DNA of 64,000 nucleotides, from positions 34,390,622 through 34,454,621 of the forward strand of contig CM029663.1 in NCBI GenBank assembly GCA_017311315.1, given 5' to 3'. Numbering within the stretch: the first letter of the stretch is position 1; each line of letters starts with the position of its first letter. Both the position numbers and the translations under genes were made by a program. The notes beneath the pieces are model-generated. The model was given only the letters and a program-made list of their open reading frames with translations. It did no database searches and was not told where the DNA came from. Shown here one piece after another: positions 12,823 to 23,450 of the stretch. Origin of the DNA: Dendrocalamus latiflorus (Eukaryota; Streptophyta; Magnoliopsida; Poales; Poaceae).

Positions 12823-14118
12823 TGATGTGGATCCACCTAGCACGCTAGCTGAACCACGTTGGTTTGGCCTTGATCTTTCACGATACGCCTTCCTTGATGC
12901 CCTCCTTGTTCTAAGGTTCTTGCACACCCAAGAACAGCATACACCTCCAAGATAAACCCTCTCCCACGCACACCACAGCACGTGAACAAAGGGTAGAGAA
13001 ACCGAAGTTTCAGCGAGTAGAATCCAACACCACAATTGGATTCAACACACCTAGAACAATTCCTCGATGGAAATCTCAAGAACACGCCAACAATGGCCAC
13101 CAAACCATGGTGATTTTCTGGTCTCTATTTCTCAATTCATATCATATCATAGCCTAAGTTATAATAGGGCTAAGCCTTGGCCTTATATAGGTGCACAATG
13201 CACAGTCTTGACTAAAACTTACGCACAACCTGGCCTAAGGCAGAAATAAACTCTAATACGAACTAAAAAGGAAATATCTAAACTGCTACCATCGGATTCT
13301 CTCTCAATGTGCTACGTGACCATGAGGATTCTAGGGCTGGAACCTTATCCATTGTATGGGGCTTCGAATTAGCTTTCCAACGAGTCCAAGAACATCCCAA
13401 TTGAACTCCGTTTGTGAAAGTTATGGGCGTTTTAATGTTAGACTTCCTGTCTGACCCAAACCGAATCCGAACTGACTTCAAATCTTTGTATGTTTTCTTT
13501 TCTTGTTCAAGAGACTTTCAAATCCATTTGGAACCTAAAAAGGAATCCTTATCAACTTTTTAAAAGCCATGGTGTGGTCGGATTTTACCCTTACTTGCAT
13601 TGCAATACTCAGACTCTTTATGTTTGGCAAGTCTCACACGTCTCTCTGGATAGCTCGTGAAGCATCCAATGAAGTTGCCATAACTTTGTGTAGGAAGCCA
13701 CAAATCAAGCACCATTTGATTCGTTGGAAAGTAGACTTCATTAACTTTCCAAATATGCATTTTGTCTATATTAGAGATCTCAGAATTGGCATTCAAAGCT
13801 TCTTGAACTTTATGCACAGAACTGCAAGCACTAAAACTTGATTGATATTGTGTCTTCCTCTTGAGCCAAATGAACTTTCTCTTTCTCTCTTCGCCATGAT
13901 TAGGCCCACATAATATATGCATAACTCCATTCAACCCAAGGTTCCAAACTATGGTTTTCCCATCGTGGCCAGCATGGTTCTTCTTCTTGTCTTCTTCATG
14001 TGCCATAGTGATTACATTCTTTCTGTTTTCGCCATCCTCACTTCCCTCCCCCTTGGCTTCATCTTGTTGGATCAAAACAGCACTAACCAAAGTTGTAGTG
14101 CTACTTGGTGCCACATCA
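12823..14118 (-). mobile_element. Solo LTR of the C family inside LTR H (TSD TGGAA)
   Basis: Begins TGATGTGGATCCACCTAGC and ends GGTGCCACATCA, matching the LTRs of element C (28811-29804 and 31731-32723) in the same orientation. It is flanked by identical TGGAA at 12818-12822 and 14119-14123. No internal region remains. At 1,296 bp it is about 300 bp longer than C's LTRs because of an extra block at roughly 13835-14085. Confidence 0.9.
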
Positions 14119-14390
14119 TGGAAAGAATGAGAGGGTGGTACATCGACATGTGTTCACTCAACTATACCAGTATAAGCTAAAGAAAATAGTAGAGATGTGC
14201 ATGAGCATTGCATTGCATCAGAAAAAGAAAAGCAATGTTCATAAATGCTTATTGTTATTGATATGTGAGTAATATGACATAGGAAGATTACAGCTTAATA
14301 TTATGCTTGCCATGTGCATGTGCACCTGCACTGCTCATTGATAAGAAGTTAATGAAATGTGGACTAAGATGATGATATGTAGAAGTTGAT
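14119..14390 (+). mobile_element. LTR H, middle segment
   Basis: Short AT-rich continuation of LTR H between the TSD of the C-family solo LTR (TGGAA, 14119-14123) and the left TSD of element A (TTGAT, 14386-14390). No coding content. Confidence 0.6.
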
Positions 14391-14730
14391 TGTTATGGTT
14401 TCGTGTTAAACAGTAGATACCAGAGCTTCGAGAAGCCCGAGAAGGGCACTTGGAGCATAGAACTCGAAGAGAGGTGAGAGTTGTAGAGTGGATGCCTCGT
14501 ACTCGATCTTTTCATCACAAAAATGTTCCCTCCACCCATGGTGCCTTATGGGTCATATTTATAACCATGGGTGAAGGTGTTTATACAAATGCCCCTTAGG
14601 GTCTTTACTAGTGGGGGCACACATGTTATTTTCTTGGCACGCCCAACATGGGCCTACCTTTTAATTACATGCATATTTGGGCTTACTCATGATTGGCCGA
14701 TTGGGCCAAGGTGATGGTCACTCCCCAACT
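14391..14730 (-). mobile_element. 3' LTR of element A
   Basis: Shares AGTAGATACC, AGCTTCG, AGGGTCTTT, GGGCCTACCTTTTA and CCAATTGGGCC-type words, in the same order, with the right LTR at about 49868-50058. The inner edge (about 14730, CCCAACT against CCCAACA on the right) is approximate. A C-run at 14782-14795 lies just inside and is pyrimidine-rich, as expected on the plus strand near a minus-strand polypurine tract. Confidence 0.72.
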
Positions 14731-15789
14731 AGTAGCTTCTCATGGGCAAGGCTTCGCAACCGATACGTTAAAACCATGCACTTCGCATTTGCCCCCCCCC
14801 CCCTTTGACCCCTCAGCTCACGGTTTCAATGTGTTAGATATTCTATGGCCTTAGCCAGACTGTCCGAGCGATGGTCAGGTCCTTGGACCACTTCAGGGGC
14901 TATCATTATTCATCGAGGGCCTCGTCCATTCGCCGGGTAGGCTTTGCTGAGGGACCCCTCCTCCCAACACATCTGGTCTGCACTTGGTCTTTGTTGGTTT
15001 CCCACTCATGTCCTGGAGGCTATGGGTAGCCTTCGCTGCTTAGTCCTTGGGTATGACATGCAATCTTTATCTTGGAAACCCTTGAGCTTACCAGCTGGCT
15101 TTAATCTGAAAACCTTCAGAGGTCGTGGGTGAACCTCCCCCTAAGTCCAGTCCATGCCTCACACTCATACCCTTGTATCTCATGGCTTGGGATACTGTGC
15201 CTACCTCATTTGTTGGACCGAGCAGCGGCCACCTTGATTACACGCAGTCGATGTCGGACACATGGCGATGATCCGCCTGTAGGAATGTGGTTGGTCACAC
15301 CGGGTATGGGGGCACGCATGTCTCCTCAAAAGGTGTGCCTATCCCACTGATATGAAAGTGTACGGGAGGCCCATATTTTTGTTGTGCCTCCCACCATACC
15401 ATCTCTTCATTTCTAGTCCCACTTTGTTCACTCGCCCTACACCTTAGGTCTTGCCTTGTGCTTCTCCCAGCGGCTTCATTCTTTGGTGACCCTTGTTGTC
15501 CGCACCCCACTTACTTGCACGCCAAACAAGCACAACCACCATCACGACCTGAGGAGGGCATCACATGCCTCATACGAGCCACGGTGATTGCTCTGGCCAC
15601 TCCGCGCCGCACAGCAGTTTGGTAGGGCGGATGTCACTACCACCTCATCAAACTGTGCTGTGGTGCGCACGACAGAGGGATGTGCGGTCTGAGGTGCCCT
15701 CCGAGAAGTGCTGGGGACGAGCTGAGCATGTTGGCTCATTTGTAAACACGTTCAGTCATTCATTGGTCAAGGACGAGTTCTTGGGTATG
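14731..15789. mobile_element. Element A, 3' region without a recognised gene
   Basis: About 1 kb between the 3' LTR of A and the antisense ORF. Several plus-strand frames of 60-85 codons are open (for example 15565-15822) but none resembles a known domain. The stretch may be the decayed 3' part or flank of the antisense ORF. Confidence 0.5.
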
Positions 15790-16900
15790 CTTGTTCGAGA
15801 TGGCAAAGTCTCCGATCGATAACTGGTTCACCGGACGGACGTGGATGAGGTGGTCCCTTGGTAGAAGGATGGTGAGACTTTTATCTTCACTATGTACTTT
15901 GATGCTGGTCTCTACATTTTGTGCGCTCGGTTTGTGGCCAACATGCTTTGGCTATACGACTTGGAGCTAGATCAGCTAACTGTGAATGCCATTGTGAGGC
16001 TCACAATGTTCTTATGGGCCACGCAGTCAAAAACTACCATGCCAAGCATGACGATGTTTGTGTCTCTACACGATGCCTGGTGCCAGCCGAAGTGACGGGC
16101 CATTTTTCAACCTGGCAAGCATAAACTTTCAGGTTTGATTGGGCTGCTAGAAAGATTTCCCCTCCAAATCTATGCTCATGAAGTGGGAGTCCAATGGGTG
16201 CAGCAATGGTTCAACCATAATATTGAACCGGGCAACCGCCTCATAGGACTAGGTGGAGCATGGACTTCATTCCATCACCACATGTCAAGCTTGATCAGGA
16301 TGACAAAGTTCATGCAAAGAGGCTTCATGCACTGGCACGGCAAATGAACATGCGGGACCTCACCGAGGAATTCTTCATGCTTCATGTGGCCCTATTGGCC
16401 AAGAGTTGGATGCTGAGCATGCCCCTTGGTGACGACAGTATCTAGGGCCCTTGACCCAGCTTGGGAGACCTACCAATCCAGGTAAGGTGCAAACCCAGCT
16501 CGAAATGTTTGTCTACAATTGACTCCATTGATTTCACTTCATTAATTTCTCTTTCAATGGCCTCACCGGAGGAAGCTGAGAGGGCTGTGGTCGTATTCCT
16601 AGGCCCATATATTCCCAAGCAGCACAACCTTCATGCCGGCCCACCCATGATGGCCCTCGCATCAACCACATCCGCGAGGTCCTGGGGCCTCCTTCCATGA
16701 TCCCACTATCGTTGACGCCCCTTCTCTTGGCACAAAGGTGGATGCAGAGGAAGCCAGTGAGGATGACAAGGAAGTAGGCCAGGATGTAGAGGGGGACAGG
16801 GATAGCGAGGAAAGTACAGACGACAACAGTAAGGAGGGCGGCTCAAGGAATGGCCTCGATGGCAAGGTGGTGGCTAAAGGGACGTAAGAGGCCTCCACAC
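15790..16900 (+). pseudogene. Antisense extra ORF of element A (Transposase_28-like 'putative gypsy type transposon' protein), broken
   Basis: The plus strand, antisense to A's gag-pol, encodes DGETFIFTMYFDAGLYIL at about 15870-15925, followed by LDQLTVNAIVRLTMFLWA at about 15969-16022. This matches the shape of the extra protein carried antisense by grass Tat-lineage elements (a conserved 'F..GL..P' stretch, then 'L.PN....L..F...'). Further pieces follow in other frames: 16260-16445 (ALARQMNMRDLTEEFFML) and an acidic stretch at 16730-16885. Frameshifts and stops separate them. The function of this protein is not known. The family assignment is from memory of the pattern, not a search. Confidence 0.5.
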
Positions 16901-17172
16901 CCCAGGTCTTTCATGCCGGCTGAGGACCTAACCTTGGAGGCTTCACTCGACCATCTGAGCTAGCCGTCACCACCAGGCGACCATCTTCACCTGGGAGTCA
17001 ATGGAGGCACTGGAGGGGACCCTCGAAGAGCTGGCTATTTCAATTTCTATGAGGTCACACAGCCCCGAAGACCTCGTCAGTAGCATTTTTAACATTCACA
17101 ATGCGTCTGCACCCTCCCTCAATGTTGTTTAGGTTTATGGTAAACACTACTCCCAGGTGATGGTGTAGCTCC
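16901..17172. mobile_element. Element A, decayed 3' sequence up to the hAT insertion
   Basis: Continues the antisense-ORF region without a clear frame. It ends in GTAGCTCC (17165-17172), the left TSD copy of the hAT-type insert. Confidence 0.5.
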
Positions 17173-18471
17173 CAATGTTTCAAATAGCCGGCTAAGGCAT
17201 TTAGCGGATGGATTCCGCAGAGGTTACAAAGGCTATAGCGGGCTATAGCCTCAAATAGCCTCATTTAGCGGTTTAGTAAAAGTATATGTAAAAAACTCAG
17301 AATTCAATGTTTTATGCACATACAAGCATATAATCAAGGATATTTTAGCATACAAAAACATTCATAGCAGCAAATAGTGAGGCATAGTGCATTCCTTCAG
17401 GACATTATCAAACAAACATATAAGTTCAATAGATTACAGTCCATAATTCTCCAAATAAACTCACAAACTAAAGTTACTAAACTGATAAACCATAAAGGCA
17501 TAAAAGTCACAAAGACTGACCAATTCCTCTCACAAGCTGAACTCACAAACTCCACTCCAAATAAACTCACAACAATTGCAATGTTATCTAACTAAATATG
17601 ATGTTATCTAACAATTGCAATTACCATAGGAGTAAGATGTTATGAAGCAGCTGGGAACGATTGCAATGTTATGTAACTACATCACAAAGGAAGCAAGTAT
17701 AGTTTTCAAACCATTGTTTTTTGCCTCCCTTGTGTTCTTTGGTGTCCTGTTATCTAACTAATTAAAGCAGCAGCAGCAACAATGCCATTAACAGATATTG
17801 GCTAATACATCCCATGCATGGTTAATTTGGAAAAGCAATACACAGATTTGGGTAGTTGGAGGAGAGTAAAAGTGTAAAACTTGCCTTGCTGTTGCTCTGG
17901 TTGGGACATGTTGTTGTTGCTGTTGCGACGGGTCAAGCGGCGGGCGCGGCCGGGAGGCGCGATGGCGGGCGGCACGGGCTCGGGAGGCGTGGCAGCGGCG
18001 GCGGGCGGCACGGGCTCGGGAGGCGTCGCGGCGGCGGCGGGCTTCACGGGATCGGGAAGTCAGGAGTCGGGAGGCGTGGTGGCGGCGGCGGGCGGCACGG
18101 GCTCGGGTGGCGTCGCGGCGGCGGCGGGCGGCACGGGCTCGGGAGGCATGGCGGCGGCGGCGGGCGAAGTCGGGAGTCGGGAGTCTGCTGTGAGGAACTG
18201 AGGACCGAGGACTGACCGACTGAGGAGTGAGGACTCAGGAGCAAGAGCTAGGGTTTGGGCGTTTGGGCCATCCGGGAATTCGGCCCACTTCAGAAATTTT
18301 TTTCCCTTCTTAGCCGGCTAAAAGCAGTCCATTTAGCGGATTTAGCGGGATAAATCCGGCTAATAGCGGGAAAAGATGTTTAGCGCCAAAAGTGATTTCT
18401 CCTAGCCTTTAGCCTTCCCAAAGGCTAAATCCGGCTATAGCGGTGGCTATAGCCGGCTATTTTAAACCTTG
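17173..18471. mobile_element. hAT-type DNA element inside A (TSD GTAGCTCC)
   Basis: Left end CAATGTTTCAAATAGCCGGC pairs with the right end, whose reverse complement is CAAGGTTTAAAATAGCCGGC. The 8-bp duplication GTAGCTCC (17165-17172 and 18472-18479) is typical of hAT elements. Subterminal TTTAGCGG/GGCTATAGC words repeat at both ends. The middle is AT-rich (17280-17880) and then strongly GC-rich (17930-18200). A minus-strand frame at 17802-18047 (Pro/Ala-rich, then MSQPEQQQGK) might be the first exon of a transposase, but no catalytic region is present, so the copy is non-autonomous. Confidence 0.82.
17930..18180. repeat. GC-rich imperfect tandem repeat (about 30 bp unit)
   Basis: Repeated GGCGGCACGGGCTCGGGAGG-type units separated by GCGGCGGCG runs, at least six copies, inside the hAT-type element. 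It gives Gly/Ala-rich frames on the plus strand and Pro/Ala-rich frames on the minus strand. The minus frame reads on into MSQPEQQQGK and could be coding; the plus frame looks like a shadow. Confidence 0.7.
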
Positions 18472-19179
18472 GTAGCTCCTCAGAATGCTCCATACACAAG
18501 GCTGCAGTCACATGGGCGAGCTGGTGGACCCCCACCTAAAGTTACTCTCTGGAGCCATGACCAGGATGAATGCTATCCACATGACTCGAAAGGTTGTTTG
18601 CACATTCTGTGAGCACATCTGGCTGCACCTCGGTGAGGCCGCAGTGAAGGTCTCACTCCACCAAAAACTAAGTGGTACCACAGACGTAGGGTCCTAGCTA
18701 GCCAACGTGCCCCGATGAATCGTAGGAGATGTGGCACCCTCCACTGTCCAGACAGGGGATCAGTAGGTGTGATACTGTTGATGCCCTTTCTCCCACTATG
18801 TAGTATGTAGGTTGTTTGTTGTCTTTTTTGTCATATGGGTGAGTACACCTCGGCCATGCATTCTTGTAGCTGTGTAGCGAAGCCTTCTTTTTAGCGCTTG
18901 TCTCCTTTCTTTGTGCTTGGCCCATTATTATGTTTATGGTTGGTAGGTCCCCTTCACGAAGCTTTTACTCGACCACACACTCTGTTAGTGGAATCAATAG
19001 GAAGACTCACTGCAATTTTTGGTGACCTTTTGTCCCTAGCCGCACATTCATCCTACCTAATATATAAATATAGAGAGCTCCAATAAGAGCGATGTAACTT
19101 AGACTCGATGCGCCCCATTGCAATCAATGTTTCTCTATTTGGTCAATGGTAAACTATATGTTCGTGCACACTCCATCCC
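18472..19179. mobile_element. Element A, 3' region between the hAT insert and the tandem arrays
   Basis: Resumes at the second GTAGCTCC. A plus-strand frame of 70 codons at 18485-18697 is probably the far end of the antisense ORF; it has no domain I can name. The rest shows nothing clear. Confidence 0.45.
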
Positions 19180-19930
19180 CCGCCCTTTGAACAAGTGTCA
19201 TCAAAGACAATGGTAGACTTTGTAGGCTCATGTGTGCTTCATCTTCCACCCTTCAAATGGGCATCTTTGAAGATGGCGGTAGAATTCATAGGATTACATG
19301 CGTTTCGTCCCATACCCTTCAAACAAGCATCTTCAACGATGGCAGTAGACCCTATAGGTTGGTGTGTGCTCCACCCTCCATCCTCCATCCTTTAAACGGG
19401 CGTCATCGAAGACGACGGTAGACTTCGTAGGCTCACACGTGCTCTGTCCCCCACCCTTCGAACAGGTGTTGTCAAAGATGATGGTAGACACTATAGGTTG
19501 GTGCATGCTCTGTCTCCCACCCTTTGAATGGACATTGTCAAAGATGGTGGTAGATTGTAGACTCGCACATGCTCCGTTCCCCACCCTTTGAACGGGCATC
19601 ATTAAAGATAACAGTAGACTTCGTAGGCTCACATGCGCTCTGTCCTCCACTCTTCGAACGGGCGTCGTTGATGATGGTGGTAGACTACATATGCTCATGT
19701 ATGCTCCATCTCCCACCCTTCTAATAGGCATCATAGAAGATGGTGGTAGACTTCATAGGCTTGCGTGTGCTCCGTCCTCCACCCTTTGAATGGGCGTCAT
19801 CAAAGACAGCAATAGACTTCATAGGTTTGTGAGCTCTGCCCCCCACCCTTTGAGCGGGCATTATTGAAGATGGCAATAAACTTCGTAAGCTCACGTGCTC
19901 CTTCCCCTACCCTTCGAATGGTGAGTATGA
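19180..19930. repeat. Tandem array 1, about 66-bp unit, about 11 copies
   Basis: Successive units share CCACCCTTYGAACGGGCRTC, then RTCRAAGATGRTGGTAGAC and CATAGGCTCACRTGTGCTC. Spacing of the CCACCCTT word is 66, 64, 66 and 66 bp between 19451 and 19716. Copies have drifted. Because 66 is a multiple of three, frames stay open across copies. The array lies between the integrase relic and the 3' LTR of A. Confidence 0.85.
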
Positions 19931-20105
19931 AGCTTATAGGGTATGAGGTTATGCTAGCTACTAACGCACACCCGGTCTAGTGGACCATCCCCTCCTCCCA
20001 TGTGCTAAGTGAATGTGTTTGTGTGCCCCCTTTTATTCATATTGTATATTTTCTCACTCTTTTTCTAGGAAGTCCTAGTGGCGCTGGTGCTGGGCAGCCC
20101 ATAGG

Positions 20106-20800
20106 CATGAATGAGGACCACATGGAGTATGTTGGGCTATCCTCCGTGCTTTAATTTAGACTCTGTAGAGTATGTCAGGGCACAGTGGCCTTCGGACACT
20201 AATTTAGACTCTGTAGAGTACGCCATGGCACGGTAGCCTCTAGGCATTCATTTAGACTCCGTAGAGTATGCTGGGCCGCAATAGCCTCCAGGCACGCATT
20301 TAGACTTCGTAGAGTACACGGGGCATGGTGGCCTCTGGGAGTTCATTTAGACTATGTAAAGTACGCTAGGCTATGGTGGCCTCCAGACATTAATTTAGAC
20401 TCCGTAGAGTATGCCTAGACACAGTGGTGTCCAGGCATTCATTTAGACTCCATAGAGTACGCCAAGCCACGGTGGCCTCCGGGCGTTAATTTAGACTCTG
20501 TAGAGTATGTTGGGGCGTGGTGGCCTCTAGGCGTTAATTTAGACTCCATAGAGTACGCTGGGCATAGTTGCCTCCACGCATTAATTTTGGCTCTATAGAG
20601 TACACTAGGGCGCAATGGCTTCCGGGCGTTCATTTAGACCCTGTAGAGTACACCTGGCTGAAGTGGCCCCTGGGTGCGCATCTAGACTCTATAGAGTACA
20701 CTAGGCGTGGTGGCCTCTAGGCATTCATTTAGACTCCGTAGAGTACGTCAAGGCTAGATGGCCTCCGTGCATTAATTAAGACTCCATAGAGTGCACATGC
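20106..20800. repeat. Tandem array 2, 48-bp unit, about 14 copies
   Basis: The word ATTTAGACTCYGTAGAGTA recurs every 48 bp (for example at 20154, 20202, 20250 and 20298), followed by GGCACGGTGGCCTCYRGGC. 48 bp is 16 codons, and the minus strand reads as a degenerate 16-residue repeat containing YSMESKLTP. The sequence is unrelated to array 1, about 180 bp away. Confidence 0.88.
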
Positions 20801-20929
20801 AACCATTTATAGACTCGTTTTGCTGGGGGAAGTACTTTATTCAACCCGTTTTGCATGGGTAAGCTTTACATTAGATTCTTATAGGTATGACATGTAGGTC
20901 AGTGACTCAGGATGCTTACCTGCACCGCG

Positions 20930-21350
20930 ACTGGCATAGCCCTTCACATGGCTAGGTGTAGTAGCGACAGAGGCAGACGCCATTCCAAGTGTGTATCAGT
21001 AGTCCCCCTCGAGGGTGAAAGGTGATACAAGCCAGTTCTAAAGGAGGCCATCACTACGTATGGGCCCTCCCACTATGACTTGAGTTTCTTTGTTTTGCCA
21101 ACCTAGAGAGCCTTTTTGAGGACGAGGTCCCCCACCACAAGATGACACGGCCTGACATTGTTGTTGAATGAAGCCACGGTCACCCCTAAGTATTTCATGA
21201 TGTTGTTGGCCACCTGGACCCTAGTTTCATCAGTGAGGTCCAGCAACAGCTGTCATTCTGCCTAGGGTGCCTTGACCAGCGTGCGGTGGGACTTCGCTTT
21301 GAGTTCTTTGGATGTCATGGCCTCATCACCGAAGAGCAGTTTGAATGGGA
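20930..21350 (-). pseudogene. Integrase C-terminal relic of element A
   Basis: Minus-strand translation gives LLFGDEAMTSKELKAKSHRT, then NNIMKYLGVTVASFNNNVRP, HLVVGDLVLKKAL and WEGPYVVMASFRTGLYHL. These follow the order of a Gypsy integrase C-terminus: LLFG.EA, the basic/aromatic stretch, GDLVL and the WEGPY box. Several stops interrupt it. The core integrase (HHCC zinc finger and DDE) is absent because this piece follows directly on a truncated RNase H. Confidence 0.72.
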
Positions 21351-22780
21351 TGACGACCCTGACTCCAACCCCCACATTGACCCATGTGCCGTTGGAGTGT
21401 AGAGTCTACACTGGCTCTGGGGACAGCTGATGGTTTGGTTAGCATGTGGGTGTCCATTTGGCGATGAAGTCTTCTAAGTTTGTGACTTTATTGGCGTGCG
21501 GGCTATGTAAGTGATGGAGAAGGGTGCCAATTCAGCATCCCATTGGTTAATGCGACCTATGGGCTCCTTGTTTTGTAGCATTTCTCTAAGGGGGAAGGAT
21601 GAAGGCACAGTGATCTTGTGCACTAAGAAATATTTCCTCAACTTATGCGAGGCCATTAGCAGGGCATAGGCTAGCTTCTCCAGCTCGATGTAACATGTGT
21701 TTCATGCCCTGTAGTGCCTTCGACATGTAATGCATCGAGTGTTGTGTGCTCCCTTCCTCCAGCACCAACACCATGCTACAAGAGAAGTAGAGCTTCTTGT
21801 GCTAGGCACATGTACCTTAGGAGGTCTACGAGGTACGCCTTTAGCTCTTCAAAGTCTCGCGATCACCTCATCAGTCCATTCAAAACATCAGAGCCACAAA
21901 AGGTTTTGAAAAATAGGAATGCCTACTCCATGCCCCTCAACATGAATTGACTAAGGACGGTGAACCAACCTGCTGGCCTCTAGACCTCCCTAATAGTATT
22001 AGGAGCATCCATGGATCATATAGCATCAATTTTGTCTAGGTTGTCTTTGACACCCCTCTTGGATACTAGGAAACCAAGTAACTTGCCTTCTTGGACCCCC
22101 AAAGACACACTTCTTTGGGTTGAGCTTGATGCCTGCTTGGCGGAGATTGTCAAAGGTCTCCTAGAGTTCTTTAATGTGGGAGGCTGCATGCCTACTTGTT
22201 ACGACCACATTGTTCACATAGGCTTCGATGTTTTGGCCTACTGAGGATGCCAAGACCAGGGCAATGAGCCTGATGAACATAGCTCTAGCGTTCTTTAGCC
22301 CAAAGGGCATCATGATGTAGCAAAATGTCCCACGCGGGGACAATGAAGCTGGTTTTGTCCTTGTCTTCTTCAACCATTCAAATATGATGATATCTGGAGT
22401 GTGCATGAAGGAAGCTCATCATCTCATATCTGGTCGTGGCGTCTACCAGCTGGTCAATACGGGGTAAGGGGTAATTGTTTTGGGGCACATCGTGTTGAGG
22501 GCAGTGAAGTCGATGCAGATGTGCCACTTCCCACTAGCTTTGTTGACTAGCACGGATTAGTGAGCCAATCTAGGTGAACCACCTCCCAAATGATACTAGA
22601 GGCGAGCAGCTTGGTGACTTTCACCTTAGCAACCTCCTACCTGTTGAAGGACATTCTTCGCATCTTCTGCTTGACGGGCTTCTCATCGGGCCGTACCACC
22701 AGCTTGTGCTCAATGATAGACAATGTGAATACATCTACATTCCTCCAGAGGACTTCCAGTAGGCTTCACTCTTCCTTCGA
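21351..22780 (-). pseudogene. Reverse transcriptase / RNase H relic of element A
   Basis: On the minus strand, 22161-22406 carries the reverse transcriptase core: YIMMPFGLKNARAMFIRL (usually MPFGLKNAGATFQR), then EAYVNNVVVTSR where the active site is normally YVDD; both aspartates now read as asparagine. Further on, 21474-21656 carries LREMLQNKEPIGRINQWDAE and FSITYIARTPIKSQ, the connection domain before RNase H. The RNase H start (EWTPT, then WTLHSNGTW) is reached near 21400 and then jumps to the integrase C-terminus. Frameshifts and stops are frequent. Confidence 0.78.
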
Positions 22781-23450
22781 TACTAGGCCACCCCCACCAA
22801 AACCTGCCTTGACAGGCCATTGTTGGTGAGCGGCATTTTCTTGACTTGGCCTTGCGACTTCAGCTTTGGTGTCCATCCTACGACGCAGGGAGGGGTGGAT
22901 CCTCTAGGGCAGGGGCAAGGCCTTTGCCCAATGCATGCACCTTCTGGTGTGGGCTTCGTGTGCCCACTTCGATTTGCCATATGAGGTCCTAGTCATTGAG
23001 TATTGTACTGCCGCTTTTAGGCTAGAGAGTTCCATGCATAGGTAGTTGTGGTGCCAGACTGCCCCTAACGTGTTGAGGGTAGCCCTTCCTAGTATGGTGT
23101 TGTATGGGTACAAAAGGTCCATGACATTGAAATTGACCACATCCGTCCTGCCTTTCTCGCCTCAGCCGAAAGCCACTTCGAGCATCAACTGGGCCAGCGC
23201 CTTGACCAAGTCTCCACTAAAGCCCTACAACGAGATCCTAGGTGGCTGAAGTTTCACAAGATGCCCATCTAGTCGAAGGCACCAATGAATAGGATGCCTC
23301 ACTTCGCACCTCACAATGTTGTCCACGACAACTAATGGGTCTTGGCGGGGAAGGTCTATTCCCGAAGCATCCTCCACTTTGAAGGTGATGATAACATGGG
23401 CCCGTGCCAGAAGCACTCATGTTGGGTATGCGGTGACGTGTACCTGGCAC
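22781..23450 (-). pseudogene. Protease region relic of element A
   Basis: Minus-strand frame 22904-23140 reads FNVMDLLYPYNTILGRATLN and then HNYLCMEL, matching the flap/LGRP region of Gypsy aspartic proteases (PYNAILGRPTLN...HNYLCMKI). Frame 23225-23416 contains ITFKVEDASGIDLPRQDPLV, the upstream spacer. The gag/protease joint is split by element B at 23450/48245; across the insert the frame continues from QQRAYA to QVHV. Confidence 0.72.

Noticed and set aside
14782..14795. Run of about 14 C considered as a structural element
   Set aside because: Most simply the complement of the purine-rich region near A's 3' LTR. Homopolymer length is unreliable.
17856..18215. Gly/Ala-rich plus-strand frames in the hAT-type element
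   Set aside because: Translation of a GC tandem repeat; the opposite frame has a better coding look and neither is certain.
19150..20800. Tandem arrays considered as protein-coding repeat genes
   Set aside because: Frames stay open because units are multiples of three, but copies differ by non-conservative changes and stops, and no start or flanking domain exists.
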